NCBI GenBank assembly: GCA_903928395.1
Contig: CAIYQS010000094.1
Location: forward strand, 1-14,592
Direction of reading: 5' to 3'
Length of the DNA stretch: 14,592 bases
Source: an uncultured Actinomycetes bacterium
GTDB taxonomy: Bacteria > Actinomycetota > Actinomycetes > Nanopelagicales > Nanopelagicaceae
The position numbers were made by a program, and so were the translations under genes. Within the stretch, counting starts at the first letter, position 1. Each line of letters opens with the position of its first letter. The notes under the pieces were generated by a model. That model did not search any database. It saw only the letters and a program-made list of their open reading frames with translations, and was not told the DNA's origin. Below are positions 7,092 through 13,237 of the stretch, one piece after another.

Positions 7092-8114
7092 CTACTTCTT
7101 TTTCGCTTCCACGTGCCCACCAAATTTCTTCCGCATAGCAGAGAGAACCTTATTGGCGTACAAATCATTCCCTCGGGAACTGAATCGTCCCATCAACGAA
7201 GCGCTCAAAACATTGGCTGGTACTCCAGCATCGATTGCAGTCTGAACCGTCCAACGGCCTTCTCCTGAGTCGGCCACCGACCCTTCATACCTAGCGAGTT
7301 CAGGGTCTTCGGTATACGCAGTCGCCGTAAGATCTAAAAGCCAGGAAGCAACAACAGAACCGCGACGCCAAACCTCTGTCACTTCCTCCATATCAAAGTC
7401 ATATTTGGTTTCAACATGGTCCCCAACGGCAGTTGGGTGTTTAATCCCCGCTGCAGCAGCATGAATCAAGTTAAGGCCTTCGGCGTATGCGGCCATTGCG
7501 CCGTATTCAATCCCGTTGTGAACCATCTTGATAAAGTGACCCGATCCGACTGGCCCGCAATGTAAAAATCCAAATTCGGATTGGGAAGGTTCCCCAGTCC
7601 GACCTTGAGTGCGCGGCGCAGATTCAACGCCTGGCGCCATAGCTTTAAAAATTGGTTCGAGGCGATCGACGACTTCTTTCTCGCCACCAATCATCAGAGA
7701 GAAACCACGTTCCAACCCATAAACTCCGCCAGAGGTTCCAACGTCAACAAAGTTAATCCCCTTAGTAGCTAACCAAGCGGCGTTTGCAATGTCGTCGCGA
7801 TAGAAAGTATTTCCGCCATCAATAATTGTTGATCCCGGCGCTAAATGCTCTGCCACCGCATGAATTGTTGCCTGCGTTACTTCAGCGGGAACCATGATCC
7901 AAACAAACTGGGGATTGGAAGCATCGTTAAATCGCGTTAAGTCTGCAAGAGTTGAAAGTGGTGTAAATCCTTCCGCAGCTACCGATTTGACCGTGTCGGG
8001 ATTGACATCGTAAACCGCAATATTTACCGAGCCCCCGGCATGTGACTGAATACGACGTGCAATATTGGCACCCATGCGCCCTAACCCAACAACAGTTAAT
8101 TGAATCCCGCTCAT
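7092..8114 (-). CDS. gnd: 6-phosphogluconate dehydrogenase, decarboxylating, short NAD-type form
   Basis: 340 residues, the length of the short (GntZ/YqeC-like) form rather than the ~470-residue NADP enzyme. It converts 6-phosphogluconate to ribulose 5-phosphate and CO2. Motifs: Rossmann GLGRMG (10-15), GGNTFYRDD (100-108), VGTSGGVYGLERGFSLMIGG (125-144) and GPVGSGHFIKMVHNGIEYG (187-205), with catalytic Lys196 and Glu203. The second Rossmann strand ends IAVYDVNPD: Asp36 stands where NADP enzymes have an Asn-Arg-Thr motif, which favours NAD. AGAGGAGAG is a strong ribosome site 4-6 nt before the ATG. It lies 40 nt after pgl and abuts zwf with no gap. Confidence 0.95.
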   Translation of the reverse strand: MSGIQLTVVGLGRMGANIARRIQSHAGGSVNIAVYDVNPDTVKSVAAEGFTPLSTLADLTRFNDASNPQFVWIMVPAEVTQATIHAVAEHLAPGSTIIDGGNTFYRDDIANAAWLATKGINFVDVGTSGGVYGLERGFSLMIGGEKEVVDRLEPIFKAMAPGVESAPRTQGRTGEPSQSEFGFLHCGPVGSGHFIKMVHNGIEYGAMAAYAEGLNLIHAAAAGIKHPTAVGDHVETKYDFDMEEVTEVWRRGSVVASWLLDLTATAYTEDPELARYEGSVADSGEGRWTVQTAIDAGVPANVLSASLMGRFSSRGNDLYANKVLSAMRKKFGGHVEAKKK

Positions 8115-8154
8115 GGTGCTCTCCTCTTGTAAACCTTGCTAATTAAATACTTTC

Positions 8155-8850
8155 TTATACAGATAGGTCTGTCAGGAGCTGAAGATGTCCAGCCGGTGAA
8201 CTTTTATCCAAAAGCCCGACCGGACCCAGATTAACCTCCTGCAACGCTGCAGCTTTGCTCTCCCCGAGTGCGAACACGAAAATGTGTTTCGCCTTTGCCA
8301 GCCGCGATAGCGAGAGACTCACCCGCAATGAAGGCAACTTAGGTGAATTATGGACTGCTATCGCCACCGTTGCGACTTCTGGATCAAATAGCCCAGGAAA
8401 CAGGCTTGCAATGTGTCCATCCTCACCCATGCTTAACACTACGGCGTCAAAATCACGGGTGCCCAGTTCCAGAGCTACTTCAGTTGCATAGTTTTGTGCC
8501 GCGGTATCGACATCCCCCGTGGAATCTACTCGGTGAAAGACGACATTTGACTTACACAACCCAAAACCTGAAATGAGGGTGGTGTCATTTCGGTCTGGGT
8601 GCTCAAAAGGAAGAAAACGCTCATCCGAGAACCAGATATGAAGCATCGAGCCCTCAAAAGCATTGTTTATCCGTATCAATCTGAAGAGATCGGAGTCAAT
8701 AGCCTTAGCTGTGGCAAGACCGGTGCGACCTCCGGTGAGCACAATATGAGCGGTCTTTGTATTTCTCCAGGCATCAGAGATTGCTGCGATAACGTTCGAC
8801 GCACAAACGGTTACCAAATTTTCAGTTGACGAATCGCGAAGGAAGTTCAT
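8155..8850 (-). CDS. pgl: 6-phosphogluconolactonase
   Basis: 231 residues, normal length. It hydrolyses 6-phosphogluconolactone to 6-phosphogluconate, the middle step between zwf and gnd. Motifs: TGGRTG (39-44, phosphate site), FSDERF (74-79), and GEDGHIASLFPG (142-153) with the catalytic His. A start at 8913 would add 21 residues that lie upstream of the family's N-terminus and across the predicted promoter, so the ATG at 8850 is preferred. No Shine-Dalgarno precedes it; a -10-like TAGACT ends 7 nt upstream, which suggests a leaderless mRNA. It is the first gene of the pgl-gnd-zwf operon and is divergent from the flavin reductase gene. Confidence 0.92.
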   Translation of the reverse strand: MNFLRDSSTENLVTVCASNVIAAISDAWRNTKTAHIVLTGGRTGLATAKAIDSDLFRLIRINNAFEGSMLHIWFSDERFLPFEHPDRNDTTLISGFGLCKSNVVFHRVDSTGDVDTAAQNYATEVALELGTRDFDAVVLSMGEDGHIASLFPGLFDPEVATVAIAVHNSPKLPSLRVSLSLSRLAKAKHIFVFALGESKAAALQEVNLGPVGLLDKSSPAGHLQLLTDLSV

Positions 8851-8857
8851 TGTTCGA

Positions 8858-8887
8858 AGTCTACAAGTTGGAATAGCCCCCCTACAA
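8858..8887 (-). promoter_or_regulatory. Predicted promoter of the pgl-gnd-zwf operon
   Basis: On the minus strand TTGTAG (8887-8882) is followed by an 18-nt spacer and TAGACT (8863-8858), both fair matches to housekeeping sigma boxes. The -10 box ends 7 nt before the pgl ATG, so transcription would begin at or near the start codon. Prediction only. Confidence 0.45.
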
Positions 8888-8975
8888 CGAAGCTGCAAGG
8901 TTTTCGTAAGCAATTAGCGAGTGGGTGGCCTGTAACATCCCCAAATACTTGGCTATCTAATGAAATGGTGATGAG

Positions 8976-9668
8976 ATGGAAGAAAAGAAAGTCTTTACAT
9001 TGTTACCTTTGATTTCGTCGCATGATGAAGTTGATAATGTGCGAACATTTATTTTCGAAAACAAATCCTTAGCGTGGGTAGCTGGCCAAAGCCAAGGTTA
9101 TATTCTTCCGCAAGCCGGTGAATCTGAAAAAGAGAACCAACGTTGGTTCACCATTTCCTCCGCCCCATGTGAAGGAACTATCCACATCTCCACGCGAGTA
9201 TCTGCTAGCGCTTTCAAGCAAGCACTTAATGCCATGAATCCCGGTGACCAGATAAAGGCGCATAGCCTTGGGGGACCCTTTACTTGGGAGGAGAATGACG
9301 GCGCTCCAGTAGTACTGGTTGCAGCCGGTATCGGGATAACGCCATACCGGAGCATTCTCCTTCAGCGAAAATTTCTTGGTAAGTCCCTCAATGCAACGCT
9401 TTTGTATTTCAACCGGACAAACGAAATTCCTTTTGAGAACGAGTTGCAGAAACTAAGTGAAGAGCACCCTGAATTACAGTTAAAGATCATTATCGATGAA
9501 CCGCTAACTGCTGAAAAAATTCTCGAGTTAACTGCTGAAATTAATAAGCCGATTGTCTTCCTATCTGGTCCGGAACCAGTGGTATCGAAAATTGGAACAG
9601 ATTTGAAAGAGCGTGGAGTATCGATCAACCTAGATCGATTCCCGGGTTATGACGAGTCTAATTTCTAA
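8976..9668 (+). CDS. FAD-dependent oxidoreductase, ferredoxin-NADP reductase-like
   Basis: 230 residues, a stand-alone FNR-type module with no ferredoxin or haem domain attached. The FAD-binding barrel holds RWFTISSAP (56-64), the family's RxYS motif, and the turn GGPFTW (99-104). The pyridine nucleotide domain has VAAGIGITPYRSIL (115-128) and SGPEPVVSKI (197-206). The usual Cys of the CGP motif is Ser197, so hydride transfer may differ from plant-type FNR. It ends in RFPGYDESNF, so an aromatic residue lies near the C-terminus as in this group. The ATG has a weak GGTGATGAG ribosome site. The electron partner cannot be told from sequence. It is divergent from pgl and is followed by a long hairpin, so it is probably a single-gene unit. 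Confidence 0.85.
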   Translation: MEEKKVFTLLPLISSHDEVDNVRTFIFENKSLAWVAGQSQGYILPQAGESEKENQRWFTISSAPCEGTIHISTRVSASAFKQALNAMNPGDQIKAHSLGGPFTWEENDGAPVVLVAAGIGITPYRSILLQRKFLGKSLNATLLYFNRTNEIPFENELQKLSEEHPELQLKIIIDEPLTAEKILELTAEINKPIVFLSGPEPVVSKIGTDLKERGVSINLDRFPGYDESNF

Positions 9669-9718
9669 AATATTGCATCATTCCGCGTGCCTGGCGCGAT
9701 GTCGAAGGATAACCAAAT

Positions 9719-9753
9719 GCCGGTGACCCCCGCACATTGCGAGGGTCACTGGT
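9719..9753. repeat. Long imperfect hairpin between the reductase gene and the initiator tRNA
   Basis: The core arms GTGACCC (9723-9729) and GGGTCAC (9743-9749) are perfect. The stem extends outward by G-T and C-G pairs to 9719 and 9753, and inward by CGCA/TGCG after one C-A mismatch, leaving a 3-nt loop. It lies between convergent transcripts. On the plus strand no U-tract follows, so it is better described as a 3'-end stabilising or blocking structure for the reductase mRNA than as a classical terminator. Confidence 0.55.
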
Positions 9754-9772
9754 ATAAAACCCTTGAAAAGGG
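9754..9772 (-). terminator. Intrinsic terminator of the initiator tRNA transcript
   Basis: Read on the minus strand: CCCTT, a 3-nt loop TTC, AAGGG, then TTTTAT. It begins 8 nt after the tRNA 3' end at 9780. The stem is short but the U-tract and position fit termination. Confidence 0.55.
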
Positions 9773-9779
9773 CTTGTAG

Positions 9780-9853
9780 TAGCGGGGACAGGATTTGAAC
9801 CTATGACCTCTGGGTTATGAGCCCAGCGAGCTACCGAGCTGCTCCACCCCGCG
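9780..9853 (-). tRNA. Initiator tRNA-fMet (anticodon CAT)
   Basis: 74 nt without an encoded CCA. The anticodon loop is CTCATAA. Two initiator hallmarks are visible: three consecutive G-C pairs closing the anticodon stem (GGG/CCC), and no Watson-Crick pair at the acceptor end (C1 opposite T72). The acceptor stem GCGGGG/CCCCGC and the TTCAAAT loop are regular. Elongator tRNA-Met and tRNA-Ile2 would have a paired 1-72. The flanks carry a possible promoter (9865-9893) and a terminator (9754-9772), so it is likely its own transcript. Confidence 0.95.
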
Positions 9854-9864
9854 TCGGTAGCGTC

Positions 9865-9893
9865 ATCTTACGAGAAAAGCGCCAATAACCCAA
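9865..9893 (-). promoter_or_regulatory. Candidate promoter of the initiator tRNA
   Basis: On the minus strand TTGGGT (9893-9888), a 17-nt spacer and TAAGAT (9870-9865), about 11 nt before the tRNA 5' end. The -35 box lies in the loop and upper stem of the UPF0182 terminator hairpin. Prediction only. Confidence 0.4.
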
Positions 9894-9916
9894 AACGAAG
9901 TTATTGGCGCTTTCTT
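9876..9916 (-). terminator. Strong (bidirectional-looking) terminator after the UPF0182 gene
   Basis: GCGCCAATAAC (9879-9889) pairs with GTTATTGGCGC (9900-9910) around a 10-nt loop, and three flanking A-T pairs extend the stem. On the minus strand it is followed by TTTTCTCG, on the plus strand by TTTCTT. It lies about 30 nt after the UPF0182 stop codon. Confidence 0.8.
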
Positions 9917-9944
9917 ACTGGTTGCGGTTAATTGTCGGAAGAGA

Positions 9945-12842
9945 TTACTTGCCTTGCGCCGCGATTGCCGCAGCGATTGCTGCCTTCAATTGATTCTGAG
10001 CAACACCGTAAGCAGCAAAATTTCCACTCTTGAGCGCTTGGTTTGCAGCCGTAAGGGCAGCTTGTGCATTGGCAAGAGCTTGCTTCAGTGACGTCGACTT
10101 TGAAGGCGTGGTTCCAGATGTGACTGTGCCAGTCGAACTGTTCACCGTAGCGCCAGAACTTCCACCGAAGACTTGATCGAGGGCTTCTTGCAAAGTATTT
10201 CCAAATCCAATTTGATCACCAAATGAGACCAATACCTTTTGCAAAAGTGGGAATGAGGATGCATTTGACGTTGCACGGACATATACCGGTTGAACATAAA
10301 GCAAGCCACTTCCAACTGGAAGAGTCAACATATTTCCAAGCACGACATCTGAACCTCCCTGTCGCAACAACGACAAGGTTTGCGCAACAGTTGGTTTCGC
10401 TTCAAAGTTTGAAGCTACTTGCGATGGACCAGATATGTTGGTCGAACGTGGCAATTGCAAAATGGTGATCTTCCCGTAATTAGGACCTGCATCAGAGTTA
10501 ACTACTGCAAATCCGGTGAGGTTCTGTCTCGTTCCCTTAGGTACAAAGGACGTTGAAAGCGAGAAAGAGGCGGTTGAAGAACCTGGAAGTTGCAGAGTCT
10601 GGTAGGTAGGTGGCTGATTCTGGGCATTAGCGCCAAGAGATGATGGATCAGATGGGACCTTCCAGAAATCTTGTCCACCGTAATACGCCGCAGCGGTATC
10701 AACGTGATAGGTCGTTAAGACATCGCGCTGAACTTGGAAAATTCCCTCTGGATAGCGTATATGTTGCAAAAGCGCTGGTGAAATCGCGCTCTTTGGCAGC
10801 ACGGTGTTTGGATATGCCTTGCTCCACGTCTTGAGAACCGGATCATTCGTATCCCATTGATACAACGTAACCGTACCGTCGTAAGCGTCGACAGTAGCCT
10901 TCACGGAATTCCTAATGTAATTCACATCCATGTTCGGAAGTGAAGAGACCGAGGTGGAAGTTGCGGTCTCGGAATTCGTTGTCGCATTCGCAAGATTTTC
11001 GACCGCCGAATAAGGGTATCCAGATGATGTTGTGTAACCGTCCACAATCCAGAGAATGCGACCGTTAACAACAGCGGGATAAGGACTTCCATCCAAGGTC
11101 AACCATGGAGCCACCTTTTGAACGCGCTGCATGGGAGCACGGTTGTAGAGAATTTTGGAATCTTTATTAATCAGGTTAGAAAGCAAGATTTGTTGATCTT
11201 TATATTTAATCGCAAAAAGCAATCGGGTCAGCAAGCTGCCCATTGGTACGCCACCTTTGCCAGCGTAGGTGTAGTTCTGCTGACCATTAGCCTGCGAATC
11301 ATCAGGGTAATCCAATTCATTTGGGGTGCTCTTTGCAGAACCACCAACGATTGAATATCCAGGAACATTTTCACCGAAATAAATCCGAGGTTGGAAAGTT
11401 CCGAGGCCATTTGAAGGTGGAATGTTTCCGACAGTGAAGCTTGGCTTTCCGTCAGCATCTACCACATTTGTTGGTGCCGCCACGAAACCAAAGCCGTGCG
11501 TATAAACCAAGTGATCATTAATCCAGTTCTGAGCGGGTGAGCCCGCGATGTTCAATTCACGTAATGCGACGACCATATCTGTCTTCTTGCCTTTGATCGT
11601 ATAACGGTCAACGCTTAACGCATCCGGGAAGGCGTAGTAAGGCTTGATCTGTTGCAATTGTCTGAAAGTTGCCGACAAAACATCTGGGTCTAACAACCGC
11701 GCGTTAGAAATATTGGAAGTGTCTTTTGCTAACTGACCTGGCTGGGTCGTAATGACGGCTGGATAGTCCTTGATGGTCACATCAGATAAACCATAAGCAG
11801 CACGCGTCGCATTGATATTGCGTTGAATATAAGGCGCTTCCTTATTGGACTCACTCGGCTTAACAGTAAATTGTTGAATAAAAGCGGGATAAATCCCAGC
11901 AATTAATAATGAAGAGATAACCATCAGCGAAACCCCGGCTGCAGGAAGCACCCACGAACGCCGAATTATGTTGGCAAAGAAAAGCAGGGCACAGATAACC
12001 GCTATGCCTGCCAATATAGTTTTGGCTGGCAAAAGCGCATTGACATCGGTGTATCCAAGTCCAGTAAAAAGACTCCCTTGGTGAAGTGCTAAGTCATAAC
12101 GATCGAACCAGTATGCAACTGCTTTGATTAAAACAAGTACACCAAGCAAGACGGACAATTGAACGCGAGCCGCAACGGTTGTACGGTCTTGTCGCACTTG
12201 TGGGCGAATTCCACCGTAGACGTAATGCATTCCTACGGTTGCAATCAAAGTTACTAATATCGTAGAAATTGCCCAGCCGATTAACGATTCGTACATCGGT
12301 AACTTAAACGCGAAGAACGAAATATCTAGATGGAACTGCGGATCTTTTGTTCCGAAAGTCGTGGAGTTTCTAAATTGCAACCAGGTTTGCCAGAGCTTTG
12401 AACCTGATGTGCCGGCAAACCAGAAAATGACCACCGCAATTGCCGCGATGACATAACGCTTGATGGGTTCTATCTGACCGCGGTATCGCTCCATGTTGTC
12501 GGCTTCGACGGTTACGGGAACGTAAATCGGACGGCGGCGGTAGGCGATTGCAATATTTGAAGTGATAAAGAGTGAGGTCAACAATCCAAATGCAATAAAG
12601 AGTTCTACTTTAGTAAAGAGCGTTTTACTCCACACGCTAGTGAAGTTCACTGGGCGGAACCATAAAAGATCGGTATAAAAACCGGTGAGAGAAACAAGAA
12701 CGGCGATTATTACGATCAGCGCAATGAGGACGTAGCCGAGTGGGTTTGGACCACGGCGCTGGCCTGGCTCCCGCGGTGCCCTTGGCTCGCGAGGCGGTCT
12801 TCCATTATTGAAGGGATTATTGGGAAACTGGAAAGAACTCAT
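9945..12842 (-). CDS. UPF0182 family integral membrane protein
   Basis: 965 residues, the usual size for this family (COG1615; M. tuberculosis Rv3193c is a member), whose molecular function is not established. The N-terminal ~33 residues are Pro/Arg-rich (PREPRAPREPGQ). Seven hydrophobic helices follow at roughly 35-57, 78-98, 128-146, 185-208, 230-248, 268-290 and 296-315, by eye. The large remainder (about 320-900), rich in Ser, Thr and Asn, is likely outside the membrane. The end has a Ser/Thr linker and then an Ala-rich helical segment (ANAQAALTAANQALKSGN), common in actinobacterial members. The ATG lies 9 nt after the stop of the small membrane protein gene, with no clear ribosome site, so coupling is likely. 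A strong terminator follows. Confidence 0.93.
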   Translation of the reverse strand: MSSFQFPNNPFNNGRPPREPRAPREPGQRRGPNPLGYVLIALIVIIAVLVSLTGFYTDLLWFRPVNFTSVWSKTLFTKVELFIAFGLLTSLFITSNIAIAYRRRPIYVPVTVEADNMERYRGQIEPIKRYVIAAIAVVIFWFAGTSGSKLWQTWLQFRNSTTFGTKDPQFHLDISFFAFKLPMYESLIGWAISTILVTLIATVGMHYVYGGIRPQVRQDRTTVAARVQLSVLLGVLVLIKAVAYWFDRYDLALHQGSLFTGLGYTDVNALLPAKTILAGIAVICALLFFANIIRRSWVLPAAGVSLMVISSLLIAGIYPAFIQQFTVKPSESNKEAPYIQRNINATRAAYGLSDVTIKDYPAVITTQPGQLAKDTSNISNARLLDPDVLSATFRQLQQIKPYYAFPDALSVDRYTIKGKKTDMVVALRELNIAGSPAQNWINDHLVYTHGFGFVAAPTNVVDADGKPSFTVGNIPPSNGLGTFQPRIYFGENVPGYSIVGGSAKSTPNELDYPDDSQANGQQNYTYAGKGGVPMGSLLTRLLFAIKYKDQQILLSNLINKDSKILYNRAPMQRVQKVAPWLTLDGSPYPAVVNGRILWIVDGYTTSSGYPYSAVENLANATTNSETATSTSVSSLPNMDVNYIRNSVKATVDAYDGTVTLYQWDTNDPVLKTWSKAYPNTVLPKSAISPALLQHIRYPEGIFQVQRDVLTTYHVDTAAAYYGGQDFWKVPSDPSSLGANAQNQPPTYQTLQLPGSSTASFSLSTSFVPKGTRQNLTGFAVVNSDAGPNYGKITILQLPRSTNISGPSQVASNFEAKPTVAQTLSLLRQGGSDVVLGNMLTLPVGSGLLYVQPVYVRATSNASSFPLLQKVLVSFGDQIGFGNTLQEALDQVFGGSSGATVNSSTGTVTSGTTPSKSTSLKQALANAQAALTAANQALKSGNFAAYGVAQNQLKAAIAAAIAAQGK

Positions 12843-12851
12843 GGAAATACT

Positions 12852-13082
12852 CTAGTGCTCGGAATTGGGCTCCCGAAGGGTCTGCTGGAAAAGGTGGAAC
12901 TTATCTACCGAGCGATTAGTCTCATTATTAAACTTTGCCTTAAATTTGGCAGTCCACAGGACATATCCAATAGCGATTGTCACAGCCACAATTGGAACCA
13001 CCCACCAGATTAAGGCGGCAAAAGCGCTGGATGAGGCATGAACTGCCGCCGCTCTGCTCAAAATCTGCGAAAAGTGGATCAT
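12852..13082 (-). CDS. Small single-pass membrane protein upstream of UPF0182
   Basis: 76 residues. One hydrophobic helix at about 20-44 (AFAALIWWVVPIVAVTIAIG), then a basic stretch (KFKAKF, 46-51) predicting a cytosolic C-terminus, and a motif RSVDKFHLFQQTL (57-69). That motif resembles the conserved tail of short membrane proteins which, to my recollection, lie next to UPF0182 genes in other actinobacteria. It has no assigned function. Cotranscription 9 nt before the UPF0182 gene suggests the two products work together in the membrane. No Shine-Dalgarno is visible; TAAAGT ends 6 nt before the ATG, so it may be leaderless. Confidence 0.78.
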   Translation of the reverse strand: MIHFSQILSRAAAVHASSSAFAALIWWVVPIVAVTIAIGYVLWTAKFKAKFNNETNRSVDKFHLFQQTLREPNSEH

Positions 13083-13088
13083 GAGAAC

Positions 13089-13094
13089 ACTTTA
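13089..13094 (-). promoter_or_regulatory. Possible -10 box for the small-protein/UPF0182 operon
   Basis: TAAAGT on the minus strand ends 6 nt before the ATG at 13082, the spacing expected for a leaderless transcript. No convincing -35 box is seen at 16-18 nt. Weak prediction. Confidence 0.28.
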
Positions 13095-13138
13095 ACCCAG
13101 CGAGTAGGGAAATTCTGCATCAAATCCTGACTATTGGC

Positions 13139-13165
13139 GGGAAGATACTGTCGTGTGGATTTGTT
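13139..13165 (+). promoter_or_regulatory. Candidate SigH-type promoter before the zincin-like gene
   Basis: GGGAAG (13139-13144), exactly 18 nt, then GTT (13163-13165). This is one mismatch from the SigR/SigH consensus GGGAAT-N18/19-GTT and has the same spacing as the sigH promoter in this window. Transcription would start near 13172, leaving a leader of about 65 nt before the GTG at 13238. A 7-bp inverted repeat (ACTTCCC at 13168-13174, GGGAAGT at 13194-13200) starts just downstream. Confidence 0.4.
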
Positions 13166-13167
13166 CT

Positions 13168-13200
13168 ACTTCCCAACAGAAGTAATCAGGCACGGGAAGT
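13168..13200. repeat. 7-bp inverted repeat in the leader of the zincin-like gene
   Basis: Perfect arms ACTTCCC (13168-13174) and GGGAAGT (13194-13200) with a 19-nt loop, inside the 155-nt divergent intergenic region. It could form an RNA hairpin in the leader or be a protein-binding dyad. No further evidence. Confidence 0.35.
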
Positions 13201-13237
13201 TAGCCGGCATGAGAAGTGTGAAGAGAGGTTGGGCAAC

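Noticed and set aside
8851..8913. Longer start for pgl at 8913
   Set aside because: The extra residues (basic and Cys-containing) are not typical of the family and would run through the predicted promoter.
9780..9853. Elongator tRNA-Met or tRNA-Ile(CAT)
   Set aside because: The unpaired C1-T72 and the GGG/CCC anticodon stem mark an initiator tRNA.
13229..13237. TTG start for the zincin-like gene
   Set aside because: The AGAGAGG ribosome site directly abuts it with no spacing; GTG at 13238 has the right distance.
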